64,000 nucleotides of DNA from Pseudomonas hunanensis (GCF_013393325.1 NZ_QJRC01000080.1:124001-188000), one strand, 5' to 3'. Numbered from the stretch's first letter, positions 54,106 to 63,964 are shown. Numbers and translations: made by a program. Notes: a model not told the origin generated them from the letters alone.

Positions 54106-54464
54106 AGGCACTGGGCAAACGCGAAATGGCCCGCCTGGAGCGGGAGCTGGTGGCGTGCCTGACCGATGCCTGCGAAACCGCCAAGGCGCAGATCGTCGGT
54201 TTCAGCTGGCTCACTCACCGCCTCGACCCCGAGGACTTTCCGGGCAGCCTTCGTATTACCTGGGTATTTGAGCAAGAGGCCGACAAAGCCGCTGCCGTCG
54301 CGGGCGAAGCGAAGGCGCACATGCTGGCGTTGACCCGCCATGCACTGGAGCAAGCCGGCATACAGCTGGACCATCCGGCCTGGCATGTGCGGTTCGACAG
54401 TGAACAAGCCTGCGCGCACGGCCACGCCGGGGACTGGGCTAAACGCTTGCAGGCGCAACGCTGA
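54102..54464 (+). CDS. Conserved hypothetical protein
   Basis: 120 residues from a GTG that overlaps the previous stop. Helical and polar, with FSWLTHRLDPEDFPGSLRITWVFE in the middle and AWHVRFDSEQACAHG near the end. No motif I can name; relatives are sometimes labelled Fis-family regulators, but I see no helix-turn-helix. Coupled to the VOC gene. Confidence 0.7.
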   Translation: MKALGKREMARLERELVACLTDACETAKAQIVGFSWLTHRLDPEDFPGSLRITWVFEQEADKAAAVAGEAKAHMLALTRHALEQAGIQLDHPAWHVRFDSEQACAHGHAGDWAKRLQAQR

Positions 54465-54539
54465 GGCCCCAACCGGCGGCCGGTGCTTTACCCGGCCCCG
54501 GACGGTCCGTTAGGCTACGCGCTCTCTAATTACGAGGTG

Positions 54540-54635
54540 TTCGTCCAATGCGCCATTGATGCCGCCGTCCGTTCGACGGCCAGTCTTCAGCCTCCGGCTC
54601 GCTCCGGAGATGTCGCGGCATTTGTGGAGTTGTGC
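54540..54635 (+). promoter_or_regulatory. Leader of the ABC-F gene with tandem hairpins
   Basis: GCCGTC-N5-GACGGC at about 54562-54578 and a TCCGG/CCGGA stem near 54593-54610 lie just before the start. Antibiotic-resistance ABC-F genes are often controlled by ribosome-mediated attenuation in such leaders. Here this is only a suggestion. Confidence 0.35.
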
Positions 54636-56213
54636 ATGACGAACACGTCGATTCTGACGCTGGACAGCGTCTCCTTGGCCTTGCCTGATGGCAGGCTGCT
54701 GTTCAGCAACCTCAACGAAACCTTCGACCAACGCCGCACCGGCCTGGTCGGGCGCAATGGCGTGGGCAAAAGCCTGCTAGGGCAGATTCTTGCCGGCCAG
54801 CGTGAACCGAGCAGCGGCCATTGCCGGCGCCTCGGGCCTGTCCATTTGCTGGACCAGCAAGTCATCGAGCGCAGCGCCACGCTTGCCGACCTGGCCCAAG
54901 TGGGGCCGGTGATTGCGGCGCTGGAGCGTATCGAGCAAGGCAGCATCCAGCCCCACGATTTCGACACCGTTGGCGAGCGCTGGGATATCCGCGAGCAATT
55001 GCAACGCCAGCTTCAGGGCCACGGCCTGGGCCAACTCGACTGGCGCCAGCCCGCACGGAGCCTGAGCGGCGGCCAGGCCATGCGCGTGGCGCTGATTGGC
55101 GCGTGGCTCAGCGATGCCGACTACCTGATCCTCGACGAGCCAAGCAATCACCTGGACAGCGACGCCCGTGCCCAACTGCTGAGCATGATCGAAGCCTGGG
55201 ACCGTGGCTTGCTGGTGATCAGCCACGACCGCAGCCTGCTGGCGCACATGGCACGCATTGTTGAATTATCCAGCCTGGGTTTGCAGGGCTATGGTGGCAA
55301 CTACAGCATCTATGCAGCGCAAAAAGCCAACCAGACGGCGCAGGCCCAGCAGCACCTTGCCCGGCTGAAGCAGGCGCAGCTACGCCAGGCCCGTGAACTG
55401 CAGCGCCAGCGCGAAGACCTGGAGCGCCATCAGGCGCGGGCCGGGCGCCAGGCCAAGCACGCCAACCAGGCCAAGATCCTGGTCGACCGCCAGCAGGAGC
55501 GCAGCCAGGCCACTGCTGGCAAGCAGCGCCGCGACCATCGCGATGCCCAGCAAGCGTTGGTGGGTAAAGTGCGTGACGCCGCCCGTGAGGTCGAGCAAGA
55601 AAGCGCTATTACCTTGCACGCGCCTACACCTCAGCGTCATCCAGGCCGAGAAGTGTTGGCCTTGCAGGCACTTCGCTTGCCGCGTGGCACCCGCAAACCG
55701 CTTGACCTGCGTGTGTGCCTGGGCCAGCGCGTGGGGCTGATCGGCGCCAACGGCAGTGGCAAGTCCACCCTGCTCAGGCTGCTGAACGGGGAGTTGCCGG
55801 CACCGCCCGACAATGTGCGCCTCAGTGGCGAAACCGCCCTGCTCGACCAGCACTGCAACACGCTAGCGGGCCACGGCAGCGTGCTCGAACACCTGCGCCA
55901 AGCCAACCCGATGCTGGCCCAGGGCGAGTTGCGCAGCCGCCTGGCGCAATTGGGCCTGGATGCGGCCCGTGTCGAACTGCCCAGCAGCCTGCTCAGCGGC
56001 GGCGAGCGGATGAAGGCGGCGCTGGCCGCCGTGCTATACCGCGAACGGCCGCTCGACCTGTTGCTGCTGGACGAACCCGGCAACCACCTGGACCTGCCAT
56101 CGCTGACAGCCCTGGAACGCATGCTTGGGCAATTTCGCGGGGCGCTGATGGTGGCGTCCCATGATGCGGTATTGCTGGAAAACCTGGCGCTCGATGAATA
56201 CCTGCACTTGTAG
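54636..56213 (+). CDS. ABC-F family ATPase
   Basis: 525 residues from ATG 54636. Two ABC cassettes: Walker A GRNGVGKSL with signature LSGGQAMRV and LILDEPSNHLD; then GANGSGKST, LSGGERMKA and LLLDEPGNHLD. Between them is a charged linker rich in Gln/Arg (~230-310), and there are no membrane helices, as in ABC-F translation factors. Closest by feel to the Uup/YheS or antibiotic-protection type without a specific match. Acts on the ribosome (family knowledge). Confidence 0.9.
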   Translation: MTNTSILTLDSVSLALPDGRLLFSNLNETFDQRRTGLVGRNGVGKSLLGQILAGQREPSSGHCRRLGPVHLLDQQVIERSATLADLAQVGPVIAALERIEQGSIQPHDFDTVGERWDIREQLQRQLQGHGLGQLDWRQPARSLSGGQAMRVALIGAWLSDADYLILDEPSNHLDSDARAQLLSMIEAWDRGLLVISHDRSLLAHMARIVELSSLGLQGYGGNYSIYAAQKANQTAQAQQHLARLKQAQLRQARELQRQREDLERHQARAGRQAKHANQAKILVDRQQERSQATAGKQRRDHRDAQQALVGKVRDAAREVEQESAITLHAPTPQRHPGREVLALQALRLPRGTRKPLDLRVCLGQRVGLIGANGSGKSTLLRLLNGELPAPPDNVRLSGETALLDQHCNTLAGHGSVLEHLRQANPMLAQGELRSRLAQLGLDAARVELPSSLLSGGERMKAALAAVLYRERPLDLLLLDEPGNHLDLPSLTALERMLGQFRGALMVASHDAVLLENLALDEYLHL

Positions 56214-56359
56214 GCGCAGCCATGTGCTGCGAAAAATGCATCGCACGCTATCAATTCGTGACTGGCCGTTCCCGATCCGCCAAGGATGTATTAAGGTGGC
56301 ATGGTGCGCATATAACAGCAGCCCGAGCGATCGGGCACTTGCAAGACAATGAGGGTGTC

Positions 56360-57379
56360 ATGAGCAACGAAAGCATTAATTGGGACAAGCTGGGTTTCGA
56401 CTACATCAAGACCGACAAACGCTACCTGTCCGTATGGCGCAATGGCGAGTGGGACAAGGGCACCCTGACCGAAGACAACGTACTGCACATCAGTGAAGGC
56501 TCCACGGCCTTGCACTATGGCCAGCAGTGCTTCGAAGGCCTGAAGGCCTACCGTTGCAAGGACGGCTCGATCAACCTGTTCCGCCCAGACCAGAACGCCG
56601 CTCGCATGCAGCGCAGCTGCGCTCGCCTGCTGATGCCGCACGTGCCGACCGATGTGTTCATCGAAGCGTGCAAGCAAGTGGTCAAGGCCAACGAAAAATT
56701 CGTGCCACCGCACGGCAAAGGCGCCCTGTACCTGCGCCCGTTCGTGATCGGCACCGGCGACAACATTGGCGTGCGCACCGCCCCCGAGTTCATCTTCTCG
56801 GTGTTCGCCATCCCGGTTGGTTCGTACTTCAAGGGCGGCATGAAGCCGCACAACTTCCAGATTTCCAGCTTCGACCGTGCCGCCCCGCAAGGCACCGGCG
56901 CAGCCAAGGTCGGCGGCAACTACGCTGCCAGCCTGCAACCGGGTGCTGAAGCGAAGAAAGCCAACTTCGCCGACGCCATCTACCTCGACCCGCTGACCCA
57001 CACCAAAATCGAAGAAGTCGGTTCGGCCAACTTCTTCGGCATCACCGCCAACAACGAGTTCGTCACCCCGAAATCGGCCTCGGTGCTGCCAGGCATTACC
57101 CGCCTGTCGCTGATGGAACTGGCGCAATCGCGCCTGGGCCTGACCGTGATCGAAGGCGATGTCGAAATCAACAAGCTGGACCGCTTCATCGAAGCGGGTG
57201 CCTGCGGTACCGCTGCGGTGATCACCCCGATCGGCGGCATCGAGTACAACGGCAAGCTGCACGTGTTCCACGACCTGGAAAAGGTCGGCCCGGTTACCCA
57301 GAAGCTCTACAACGAGCTGACCGGCATCCAGAGCGGTGACGTTGAAGCACCGGCTGGCTGGATCGTCAAAGTCGCCTGA
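56360..57379 (+). CDS. ilvE: Branched-chain amino acid aminotransferase
   Basis: 339 residues from MSNESINWDKLGFDY. Class IV PLP fold with LHYGQQCFEGLKAYR, LYLRPFVIGTGDNIGV, the PLP Lys in AKVGGNYAASL, and EEVGSANFFGI. Interconverts Leu/Ile/Val and their keto acids. Followed by a strong terminator. ATG chosen with GAGGGTG just upstream; upstream in-frame codons are noncoding leader. Confidence 0.95.
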   Translation: MSNESINWDKLGFDYIKTDKRYLSVWRNGEWDKGTLTEDNVLHISEGSTALHYGQQCFEGLKAYRCKDGSINLFRPDQNAARMQRSCARLLMPHVPTDVFIEACKQVVKANEKFVPPHGKGALYLRPFVIGTGDNIGVRTAPEFIFSVFAIPVGSYFKGGMKPHNFQISSFDRAAPQGTGAAKVGGNYAASLQPGAEAKKANFADAIYLDPLTHTKIEEVGSANFFGITANNEFVTPKSASVLPGITRLSLMELAQSRLGLTVIEGDVEINKLDRFIEAGACGTAAVITPIGGIEYNGKLHVFHDLEKVGPVTQKLYNELTGIQSGDVEAPAGWIVKVA

Positions 57380-57396
57380 GGCGCTTCAGCGATTTG

Positions 57397-57434
57397 AAAA
57401 AGGGCATGCCAGCGATGGCATGCCCTTTTTTTTG
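57397..57434. terminator. Intrinsic terminator, bidirectional
   Basis: AAAGGGCATGCCA-N4-TGGCATGCCCTTT with A-run before and eight T after. It serves ilvE and the convergent PACE gene. Confidence 0.92.
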
Positions 57435-57452
57435 TCGACACTGGCAGAATCT

Positions 57453-57881
57453 TCACGCCAGGCGACGCTGCATCAGCAGATGCCGGGCTTTGTCGAAGGC
57501 CCAGTTGTACAGCACGGTGTAGGGCAGAATGATGACGAAGAAGCCCAGCTCCACCATGAACGCCTGCGCCAGCGAAATATCCAGCATCCACGCCGCCACC
57601 GGCAAACACCACACCACCAGCCCGGCTTCGAAGCCCAGGCCGTGCACGAAACGCGCACGGGCCTTCCAGTGGATACGCTCGGCCTGCACGTAGCGGTCGA
57701 CCAGCGCGTTGTAGACCATGTTCCACAACATGGCGATGACCGACAGGGTCACAGCCAGCGCGCCCGCCGTCGCCAATGACTTGCCCATGATCCAGGACAG
57801 CAGCGGCGCACACAGCAACACCGCGAACACTTCGTAGCCAACGGCGTGAACCAGGCGTTCGGTAAAGGACACGTGTTTCAT
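57453..57881 (-). CDS. PACE-family efflux protein
   Basis: 142 residues from ATG 57881 (GGA 7 nt upstream; ATG 57893 also possible). Four helices in two similar pairs: RLVHAVGYEVFAVLLCAPLL with the family Glu in GYE, then LWNMVYNALVDR, RFVHGLGFEAGLVVWCLPVAAWML and VLYNWAFDKAR. This is the bacterial transmembrane pair of AceI-like proton-coupled exporters (chlorhexidine and related cations, polyamines). Divergent LysR gene shares its promoter. Confidence 0.9.
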   Translation of the reverse strand: MKHVSFTERLVHAVGYEVFAVLLCAPLLSWIMGKSLATAGALAVTLSVIAMLWNMVYNALVDRYVQAERIHWKARARFVHGLGFEAGLVVWCLPVAAWMLDISLAQAFMVELGFFVIILPYTVLYNWAFDKARHLLMQRRLA

Positions 57882-57923
57882 TGCAAATTCCATCCATTGC
57901 GTGAGTCGTGCTGTCTATTTTCT

Positions 57924-57969
57924 TTGATAAAACTGATACTCACGACATAGCTACTATCGGTTTTATCAA
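57924..57969. promoter_or_regulatory. Operator between PACE and LysR genes
   Basis: TTGATAAAACTGATA at 57924-57938 and TATCGGTTTTATCAA at 57955-57969 form an inverted repeat with one mismatch. The second arm ends 4 bp before the LysR ATG, replacing a normal ribosome site, so binding would block LysR expression. Confidence 0.6.
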
Positions 57970-57973
57970 TACC

Positions 57974-58828
57974 ATGCGCTATTCACCCGAAGCTCTGGTC
58001 GCGTTTGTCGAAGCTGCATCGCTGGGTTCGTTCTCTGCTGCAGCGCGCAAACTGCGCAAAAGTCAGTCCACCATCAGCATCGCCATCGCCAATTTCGAGG
58101 CTGATATCGGCTGCCCGTTGTTTGATCGCGGTGGCCGCCACCCCACGCTGAATGAAGCGGGCCGGCAGGTACTGAGCCATGTCGAGGCGATTCTCGATGC
58201 CAGCGCCCAGCTCGATGCGCTGGCGGTGCGACTGGCACAGAACGTCGAGCCCTTGGTATCGGTGGTGATGTCGGACAGCTACAGCGTCACGTTCCAGGGC
58301 GCGGTGATGGCCCGCTTCGCCCAGCAGTACTCACACACTGAATTGCGCTGCGGCCCGGCGGAGGACGCTGATGTGATCGAAATGATCCAACAGGGCCTGG
58401 CCCATGTCGGCATTCTTGCCACCCAACCCAGCTACCCCGCCGACGTGGCCGTGGCGCGCTTGCCGGAGCAGGCGGAATTTGGCGTTTACGTGGCCAGCGG
58501 GCACCCGTTGGCAAGCCTGGCGCAGGTGCAGGCGCAGCATCTGGAGCATGCACGGCAGCTGTATATCAAGACCTATGCCCCCAGCCTGCACCGCGGCCGC
58601 GGCCAGGCCTGGTCGGCACCGGACTACCTCACCCTGCTGGAGTTCGCCGTGCGCGGGTTTGGTTGGGCCGAGCTGCCCAGGGCGCTGGTGGCACGGTTTG
58701 GCAATGGGCTGGTGGAGTTGCCGATAGCGGGTTACCCACGCCGAGTGGATATGGATGTGGTCTGGTCTAGCCGGCGGGCATTGGGGCCGGCGGGGCAATG
58801 GCTGGTGCGGCAGATGTTGAAACCGTAA
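57974..58828 (+). CDS. LysR-family regulator of the divergent PACE gene
   Basis: 284 residues. HTH EALVAFVEAASLGSFSAAARKLRKSQSTISIAIANFE, then an effector domain (VSVVMSDSYSVTFQGAVMARF, GLAHVGILATQPSYP). Small divergent LysR-PACE pairs are common, so it probably induces the exporter. No Shine-Dalgarno is seen before the ATG. Confidence 0.9.
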   Translation: MRYSPEALVAFVEAASLGSFSAAARKLRKSQSTISIAIANFEADIGCPLFDRGGRHPTLNEAGRQVLSHVEAILDASAQLDALAVRLAQNVEPLVSVVMSDSYSVTFQGAVMARFAQQYSHTELRCGPAEDADVIEMIQQGLAHVGILATQPSYPADVAVARLPEQAEFGVYVASGHPLASLAQVQAQHLEHARQLYIKTYAPSLHRGRGQAWSAPDYLTLLEFAVRGFGWAELPRALVARFGNGLVELPIAGYPRRVDMDVVWSSRRALGPAGQWLVRQMLKP

Positions 58829-59015
58829 GGTTTTCACCTGCAATAAGTTGGCGCTGCTGCGCCCCCCCCTGGGGGAGCTGTCGCCGTGTGCGCCCAAACG
58901 CAACAACCAGTACACCCAACGACAATCCTTCCCTCGCCCTGCCCCGTAGCCTGTCACCACGCGCCGCCCCTCTGGCGGCACGCACCCAAAGCACAAGAAC
59001 AAACGTTGGTGACCT

Positions 59016-60761
59016 ATGCAGACAGTAGATCCGATCACCCTTGCGGTTGTCCGGGGTGCGCTGGAGACAGCGCAACGCGAAATGACCCTGACCCTGGAAA
59101 AGACCGGGCGCTCCAGTGTGTTCAACCTGGCCCACGACTATTCCAACTCGCTGTTCGATCACCTGCCGGAAATGATCCTGCAAGGCCAGGACATTCCCAT
59201 CCACCTGGGTTCGCTGATCCCGGCCATGAAATGCGTGGCCGAGTTCTTCGGCGACGACATCGCAGAAGGCGACGTGATCTACCACAACGACCCGGCCTAC
59301 AAGGGCAGCCATATTCTCGACTGTTGCATGTACAAGCCGGTGTACTACCAGGGCGAGTTGGTGTTCTGGACCGTGTGCAAAGGCCACCTGACCGACATCG
59401 GCGGCCCGGTGCCGGCTGGCTACAACCCAGATGCCAAGGAAATCTACGCCGAAGGCCTGCGCATTCCGCCGGTCAAGCTGTGGGAAAAGGGCAAACGCCG
59501 TGAGGACGTGATCAACTTCATGCTCACCAACATGCGCGCCCGGCCCTATCAGGAAGGCGACCTCAATGCCCAGTATGGCGCCTGCAAGGTCGGCGAGCGG
59601 CACTTGCTGGAACTGCTCGACAAGTACGGCGTGGCGCAGGTGCGAGCCTGCATCGCCGAACTGAAGAACATGGCCGACCGGCACATGCGCGCACTGTTGC
59701 GTGATGTGCCGGACGGTGACTATAGCGGCACCGCCGTGCTCGAAGATGCCGGCCATGGCCTGGGCGAACTGGCCATCACCGCCCATGTACAGATACGTGG
59801 CGACCAGGCCCACGTGCGCATCGACAGCCCGCCGCAAGTGCCGTACTTCATCAATTCCTACGAGGGCAACTCGGTGTCGGGTGTGTACCTGGGGCTGATG
59901 ATGTTCGCCCAGGTGGCGCCCCCCTACAACGAAGGGCTGTACCGCTGCGTCACGGTCGATGTCGGGCCCAGAGGCACGCTGTGCAATGCCGAAGAACCCG
60001 CACCCCACGTCAACTGCACCACCACGCCGATGGAAACCCTGGCCGATGCCGTGCGCACCGCGCTGGAACAGGCTTCGCCACAGCGGGTAACGGCCTCCTG
60101 GGGGCATACCAGCGGCATCAACATCGCCGGCCATGACCCGCGCAACGGCAACAGCGAGTACGTGACCATGGTGCTGGCCTCGATCATTTCCGGTGCCGGC
60201 GCCAACAAGGTGATGGATGGCTGGCACGCCTGCGGCCCGTTGTGCTGTTTCGGGGCGCTGATGAGCGGTGACATCGAGCTGCTCGAACACGCCTACCCGG
60301 TGCTGATCCACCGCTACAGCCTGATGGCCGACAGTGGTGGTGCCGGTGAATTCCGTGGCGGTTCGGGCACCCGCCTGGAGATCGAACCACTGGACCACGC
60401 CATGACCGTGGTCGGCTTTGGCGAGGGCCGCCAACTGCCCACCGCCGGTGCCGCCGGGGCACGCAACGCATTGCTTGAGCCCAAGCTGGGCCGGCTGATC
60501 CATCGCCACGCCGACGGCAGCGAAGACCATTACACGCAAAACCCCATGCTCACCCTGCAACCAGGCGAACGCATCATCAACGTCAACCCCGGCGGTGGTG
60601 GCTACGGCGACCCGCTGCGTCGCCCGGTCGCAGCCGTGCTGGAGGATGTGCGCAATGGCCTGGTCTCGCCACAAGGGGCAGCCCTGGAGTATGGCGTGGT
60701 CCTCGATGACCAAGGCCACCTCGACGAAACCGCCACCCGCCTTGCCCGCGCCCCGCGCTGA
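59016..60761 (+). CDS. hyuB: Hydantoinase B / 5-oxoprolinase subunit (HyuB)
   Basis: 581 residues with the HyuB start DPITLAVVRGALETAQREMTLTLEKTGRS and core HLGSLIPAMKCV, DVIYHNDPAYKGSHI, GHLTDIGG, and RGGSGTRLEIEP near the end. With HyuA it makes an ATP-dependent hydantoinase/oxoprolinase-type enzyme that opens cyclic amides. 13 bp from hyuA. Exact substrate unknown. GGTGA lies just before the ATG. Confidence 0.92.
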   Translation: MQTVDPITLAVVRGALETAQREMTLTLEKTGRSSVFNLAHDYSNSLFDHLPEMILQGQDIPIHLGSLIPAMKCVAEFFGDDIAEGDVIYHNDPAYKGSHILDCCMYKPVYYQGELVFWTVCKGHLTDIGGPVPAGYNPDAKEIYAEGLRIPPVKLWEKGKRREDVINFMLTNMRARPYQEGDLNAQYGACKVGERHLLELLDKYGVAQVRACIAELKNMADRHMRALLRDVPDGDYSGTAVLEDAGHGLGELAITAHVQIRGDQAHVRIDSPPQVPYFINSYEGNSVSGVYLGLMMFAQVAPPYNEGLYRCVTVDVGPRGTLCNAEEPAPHVNCTTTPMETLADAVRTALEQASPQRVTASWGHTSGINIAGHDPRNGNSEYVTMVLASIISGAGANKVMDGWHACGPLCCFGALMSGDIELLEHAYPVLIHRYSLMADSGGAGEFRGGSGTRLEIEPLDHAMTVVGFGEGRQLPTAGAAGARNALLEPKLGRLIHRHADGSEDHYTQNPMLTLQPGERIINVNPGGGGYGDPLRRPVAAVLEDVRNGLVSPQGAALEYGVVLDDQGHLDETATRLARAPR

Positions 60762-60774
60762 CCGGAGAACCATC

Positions 60775-62859
60775 ATGCGTAACCAATATCGCCTGGGCAT
60801 CGACGCCGGCGGCACGTTCACCGATTTCATCCTGGCCGACCGTGACGGCGGCGTACAGCTGTTCAAAGCGCCTTCCACGCCACAAGATGGCACCTTGGCC
60901 ATTCGCGCCGGGTTGGCGCAAATCGCCGACGCCACCGGGCGCAGCCCGGCCGAACTCATCGCCAACTGTGACCTGTGCATCAACGGCACCACCGTGGCCC
61001 TCAACGCGCTGATCGAGCGCACCGGGGTCAAGGTGGGCCTGCTGTGCACCGAGGGGCATGAGGACAGCCTGGAAATCCGCCTGGGCCACAAGGAAGAAGG
61101 CCACCGCTACGACGCCCATTACCCGCCGGCACACATGCTTGCCCCACGCCACCTGCGCCGCCCGATTGGCGGCCGTATCCTTGGCGATGGCCGTGAGCAC
61201 AGCCCCCTCGACGAAGCCGCTGTCCATGCGGCCATCGACTACTTCCGGGCCGAAGGCGTGCAGGCCGTGGCCATTTCCTTCCTGTGGTCGGTGCGCAACC
61301 CCAGCCACGAGCAGCGGGCCGCCGAGCTCGTACGGGCAGCCCTGCCCGACGTGTTCGTCTGCACCGGCTGCGAGGTGTTCCCGCAGATTCGCGAGTACAC
61401 CCGCACCTCCACCACCGTGGTCAACGCCTACCTCAGCCCGGTAATGGCACGCTACGTGGCGCGCATCGACAACCTGTTCCAGGAACTTGGCGCACAGCAG
61501 CCGGTGCGCTACTTCCAGTCCAACGGTGGCCTGGCGCCTGGGTACCTGATGCGTGAGCGCGCTGTCAATGCGATCAACTCCGGCCCGGCCTCGGCGCCAC
61601 AAGCCGGGCTGGCGGTGGCGAAGCCGTTCGGTATCGACAACGTCATTACCGTGGACATGGGCGGCACTTCGTTCGACATCACCCTGACCAACGCCGGGCG
61701 CACCAATTTCAGCAAGGACGTGGACTTTCTGCGCCAGCGCATCGGCGTGCCGATGATTCAAGTGGAGACCCTGGGCGCCGGCGGCGGCTCCATCGCTCAT
61801 CTGGACGAGTTCGGCATGCTCCAGGTGGGCCCGCGCAGCGCCGGCGCCATGCCTGGGCCCGTGTGCTACGGCAAAGGTGGCTGCGAACCCACGGTCACCG
61901 ACGCCAACCTGGCCTTGGGGTATCTGCCCGACGGTGCATTGCTGGGTGGCAGTATTCGCCTGAACCGCCAGGCCGCACTGGACGCTATTCGCAGCAAGAT
62001 CGCCGAACCGCTGGGTATCAGCGTGGAACGCGCCGCATTCGGCATCACCACCCTGGTCAACTTGAACATGGTCAACGGCATCCGCCGGGTGTCGATCGAG
62101 CGCGGCCACGACCCGCGTGACTTCGCCCTGATCGGCGCAGGCGGTGCGGCGGGCATGCACGTGGTACGCCTGGCCGAGGAAATCGGCATGCACACCGTGC
62201 TGATCCCCAAGGTGGCCTCAGGCCTGTGCGCGTTCGGCCAGATCCTTTCCGACGTGCGCTACGACCAGCTCACCAGCCTGTCGATGCGCCTGGACACCGG
62301 GCACGTGGACCTGGCGCAGCTCAACCAGGCCCTGGCCGAGCTGCGTCAGCAAGGCCTGGCCAACCTGCGCGAAGACGGCTTTGGCGACCAGGCCAGCAGC
62401 TGCCACTACACCCTGGAAATGCGCTACCTGGGGCAGATCCATGAATGCAGCGTGGAACTGGAGCAGCATGCCCTGGATGACACAGGCCTGGCCGCACTGA
62501 TCAGTCGCTTCCACCGCCGCCACCAGACCCTGTATTCGTACAGCGAGCCCGAAAGCCCGGTGGAGCTGGTGAACCTGGAGTGCTCGGTGATCGGCCACCT
62601 GCCACGCCCGCCGCAACCCGAGCTGCAGGGCCCGGCCGAGCCACCCGCGGCGCAGGCGCAAAGCGTGCGTCCGATGCTGTTCAGCGCCGACGGCCAATGG
62701 CAGCCCACACCGGTGTTCAATGGCAACCACCTGCTGCCCGGGCAGACCGTGCATGGTCCCTGCGTGATCGAGGAAGACACCACCAACATCGTGCTGCCGC
62801 CTGGCTGGCAGGCACGGCTGGAGCCTTCGGCGACCTACCGGGTGACACGCGGGGCTTGA
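60775..62859 (+). CDS. hyuA: Hydantoinase A / 5-oxoprolinase subunit (HyuA)
   Basis: 694 residues. N-terminal actin-like ATPase LGIDAGGTFTDFILAD, then TSTTVVNAYLSPVM, second phosphate motif TVDMGGTSFDI, ETLGAGGGSIA and GPVCYGKGG; C-terminal domain to residue ~690. ATP-using partner of HyuB. In order B then A, with an AraC regulator downstream. Confidence 0.93.
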   Translation: MRNQYRLGIDAGGTFTDFILADRDGGVQLFKAPSTPQDGTLAIRAGLAQIADATGRSPAELIANCDLCINGTTVALNALIERTGVKVGLLCTEGHEDSLEIRLGHKEEGHRYDAHYPPAHMLAPRHLRRPIGGRILGDGREHSPLDEAAVHAAIDYFRAEGVQAVAISFLWSVRNPSHEQRAAELVRAALPDVFVCTGCEVFPQIREYTRTSTTVVNAYLSPVMARYVARIDNLFQELGAQQPVRYFQSNGGLAPGYLMRERAVNAINSGPASAPQAGLAVAKPFGIDNVITVDMGGTSFDITLTNAGRTNFSKDVDFLRQRIGVPMIQVETLGAGGGSIAHLDEFGMLQVGPRSAGAMPGPVCYGKGGCEPTVTDANLALGYLPDGALLGGSIRLNRQAALDAIRSKIAEPLGISVERAAFGITTLVNLNMVNGIRRVSIERGHDPRDFALIGAGGAAGMHVVRLAEEIGMHTVLIPKVASGLCAFGQILSDVRYDQLTSLSMRLDTGHVDLAQLNQALAELRQQGLANLREDGFGDQASSCHYTLEMRYLGQIHECSVELEQHALDDTGLAALISRFHRRHQTLYSYSEPESPVELVNLECSVIGHLPRPPQPELQGPAEPPAAQAQSVRPMLFSADGQWQPTPVFNGNHLLPGQTVHGPCVIEEDTTNIVLPPGWQARLEPSATYRVTRGA

Positions 62860-62897
62860 TCTGAAGGCCGGCGCGCGCCGATCATGGGCCTGATAAC

Positions 62898-62928
62898 CGC
62901 CTGGCAGCTTTGCGCTGCCAGGCGTTTT
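62898..62928 (+). terminator. Terminator after hyuA
   Basis: CGCCTGGCAGC-N5-GCTGCCAGGCG followed by TTTT, a perfect 11 bp stem 39 bp after the hyuA stop. Confidence 0.88.
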
Positions 62929-63007
62929 GCACAATAACAAGAGCTGCTTGAGTAGCTTGCCTGCAGTTCCTTTTTTCAATGCTGCCCTCTTTGAAAAAGG
63001 ACCCACC

Positions 63008-63964
63008 ATGCCCACAGAACTCTCGACCCTCGGCTGGCCACAGCCCGAACGCCAGGCGCGCTGGGCCGAAGCCATCAGTGACACCTATTTCCCGCTGAGC
63101 CTGGAGTTTGCCGCCGAACAACCGTTCGATGGCCACTTGCAGCGCTGGAGCACGCCAAGTACCCCACTCAGCCTGTCGCGCCTGCGTTCCAGCCAGCTGG
63201 GCTACTCGCGCAGCAAGGCGCACATCGGCCAGGACCAAGAAGCGTTCTACCTGGTGACCGTGCCGCATCGCAGCGAGGTGCACTTCGAACAGGACGGTCA
63301 TCAGATCAGCTGCCGCCCAGGTGGCTTCATCGTCGAGCGCGGCGATGCGCCTTACCGCTTCCATTACGGCACGCTGAATGACCTGTGGGTGCTCAAACTG
63401 CCCGAGCGTGCACTCAAGGCCAACCTGCTGGGGCACAGGCGCTATACCCGGCATTGTTTCGATGCCCGCCAGGGCTTGGGGCGCATTTTTGTCGAACAGT
63501 TGGACCTGTGCGCCCGCCACTTCGACGCTAGCCCCATCGCGGCCCGGCATCTGCTGCTGGAACAGGCTTCGGCCACCTTGCTGCTGGCCCTGCAACAGGA
63601 CGAGCGAGTGCTGGGTAGCGAAGGCAGCAACCTCAGCACCCTGCACCTGACGCGGGTGGAACAGTATGTGCAGCAACACCTGAGCGACACCGAGCTGTCG
63701 CCGCAAACCATTGCAAGTGCCTGCGGGCTGTCGCTGCGCTACCTGCACAAGCTGTTCGTGATCACGCCCTACACCCTGAGTGAGTGGATACGCCAGCTGC
63801 GCCTGGAGGCCGTGTACCGGCAATTGCGTGACCCGCATTGCCACCTGGCCATCGGCGAACTGGCATTGCGCTGGGGCTTTACCGACCAGGCGCAGTTCAC
63901 CCGCGCGTTTCGCCAGCAGTATGGGTGCACGGCGCGGGAGGTACGGGCTGCAGGCACCCATTGA
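63008..63964 (+). CDS. AraC-family transcriptional regulator
   Basis: 318 residues from ATG 63008 (AAGGA 6 nt upstream). N-terminal AraC-binding-2 type cupin domain (FYLVTVPHRSEVHFEQDGH, CRPGGFIVERGDAPYRF) as in NphR/FeaR proteins, and a C-terminal double HTH (QTIASACGLSLRYLHKLF, AIGELALRWGFTDQAQFTRAFRQQYG). Likely controls the hydantoinase genes or a nearby operon beyond the window. Confidence 0.9.
   Translation: MPTELSTLGWPQPERQARWAEAISDTYFPLSLEFAAEQPFDGHLQRWSTPSTPLSLSRLRSSQLGYSRSKAHIGQDQEAFYLVTVPHRSEVHFEQDGHQISCRPGGFIVERGDAPYRFHYGTLNDLWVLKLPERALKANLLGHRRYTRHCFDARQGLGRIFVEQLDLCARHFDASPIAARHLLLEQASATLLLALQQDERVLGSEGSNLSTLHLTRVEQYVQQHLSDTELSPQTIASACGLSLRYLHKLFVITPYTLSEWIRQLRLEAVYRQLRDPHCHLAIGELALRWGFTDQAQFTRAFRQQYGCTAREVRAAGTH

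Noticed and set aside
58767..61091. 774-codon minus-strand frame
   Set aside because: Shadow of hyuB and its leader; no domain and repetitive His/Ala/Gly composition.
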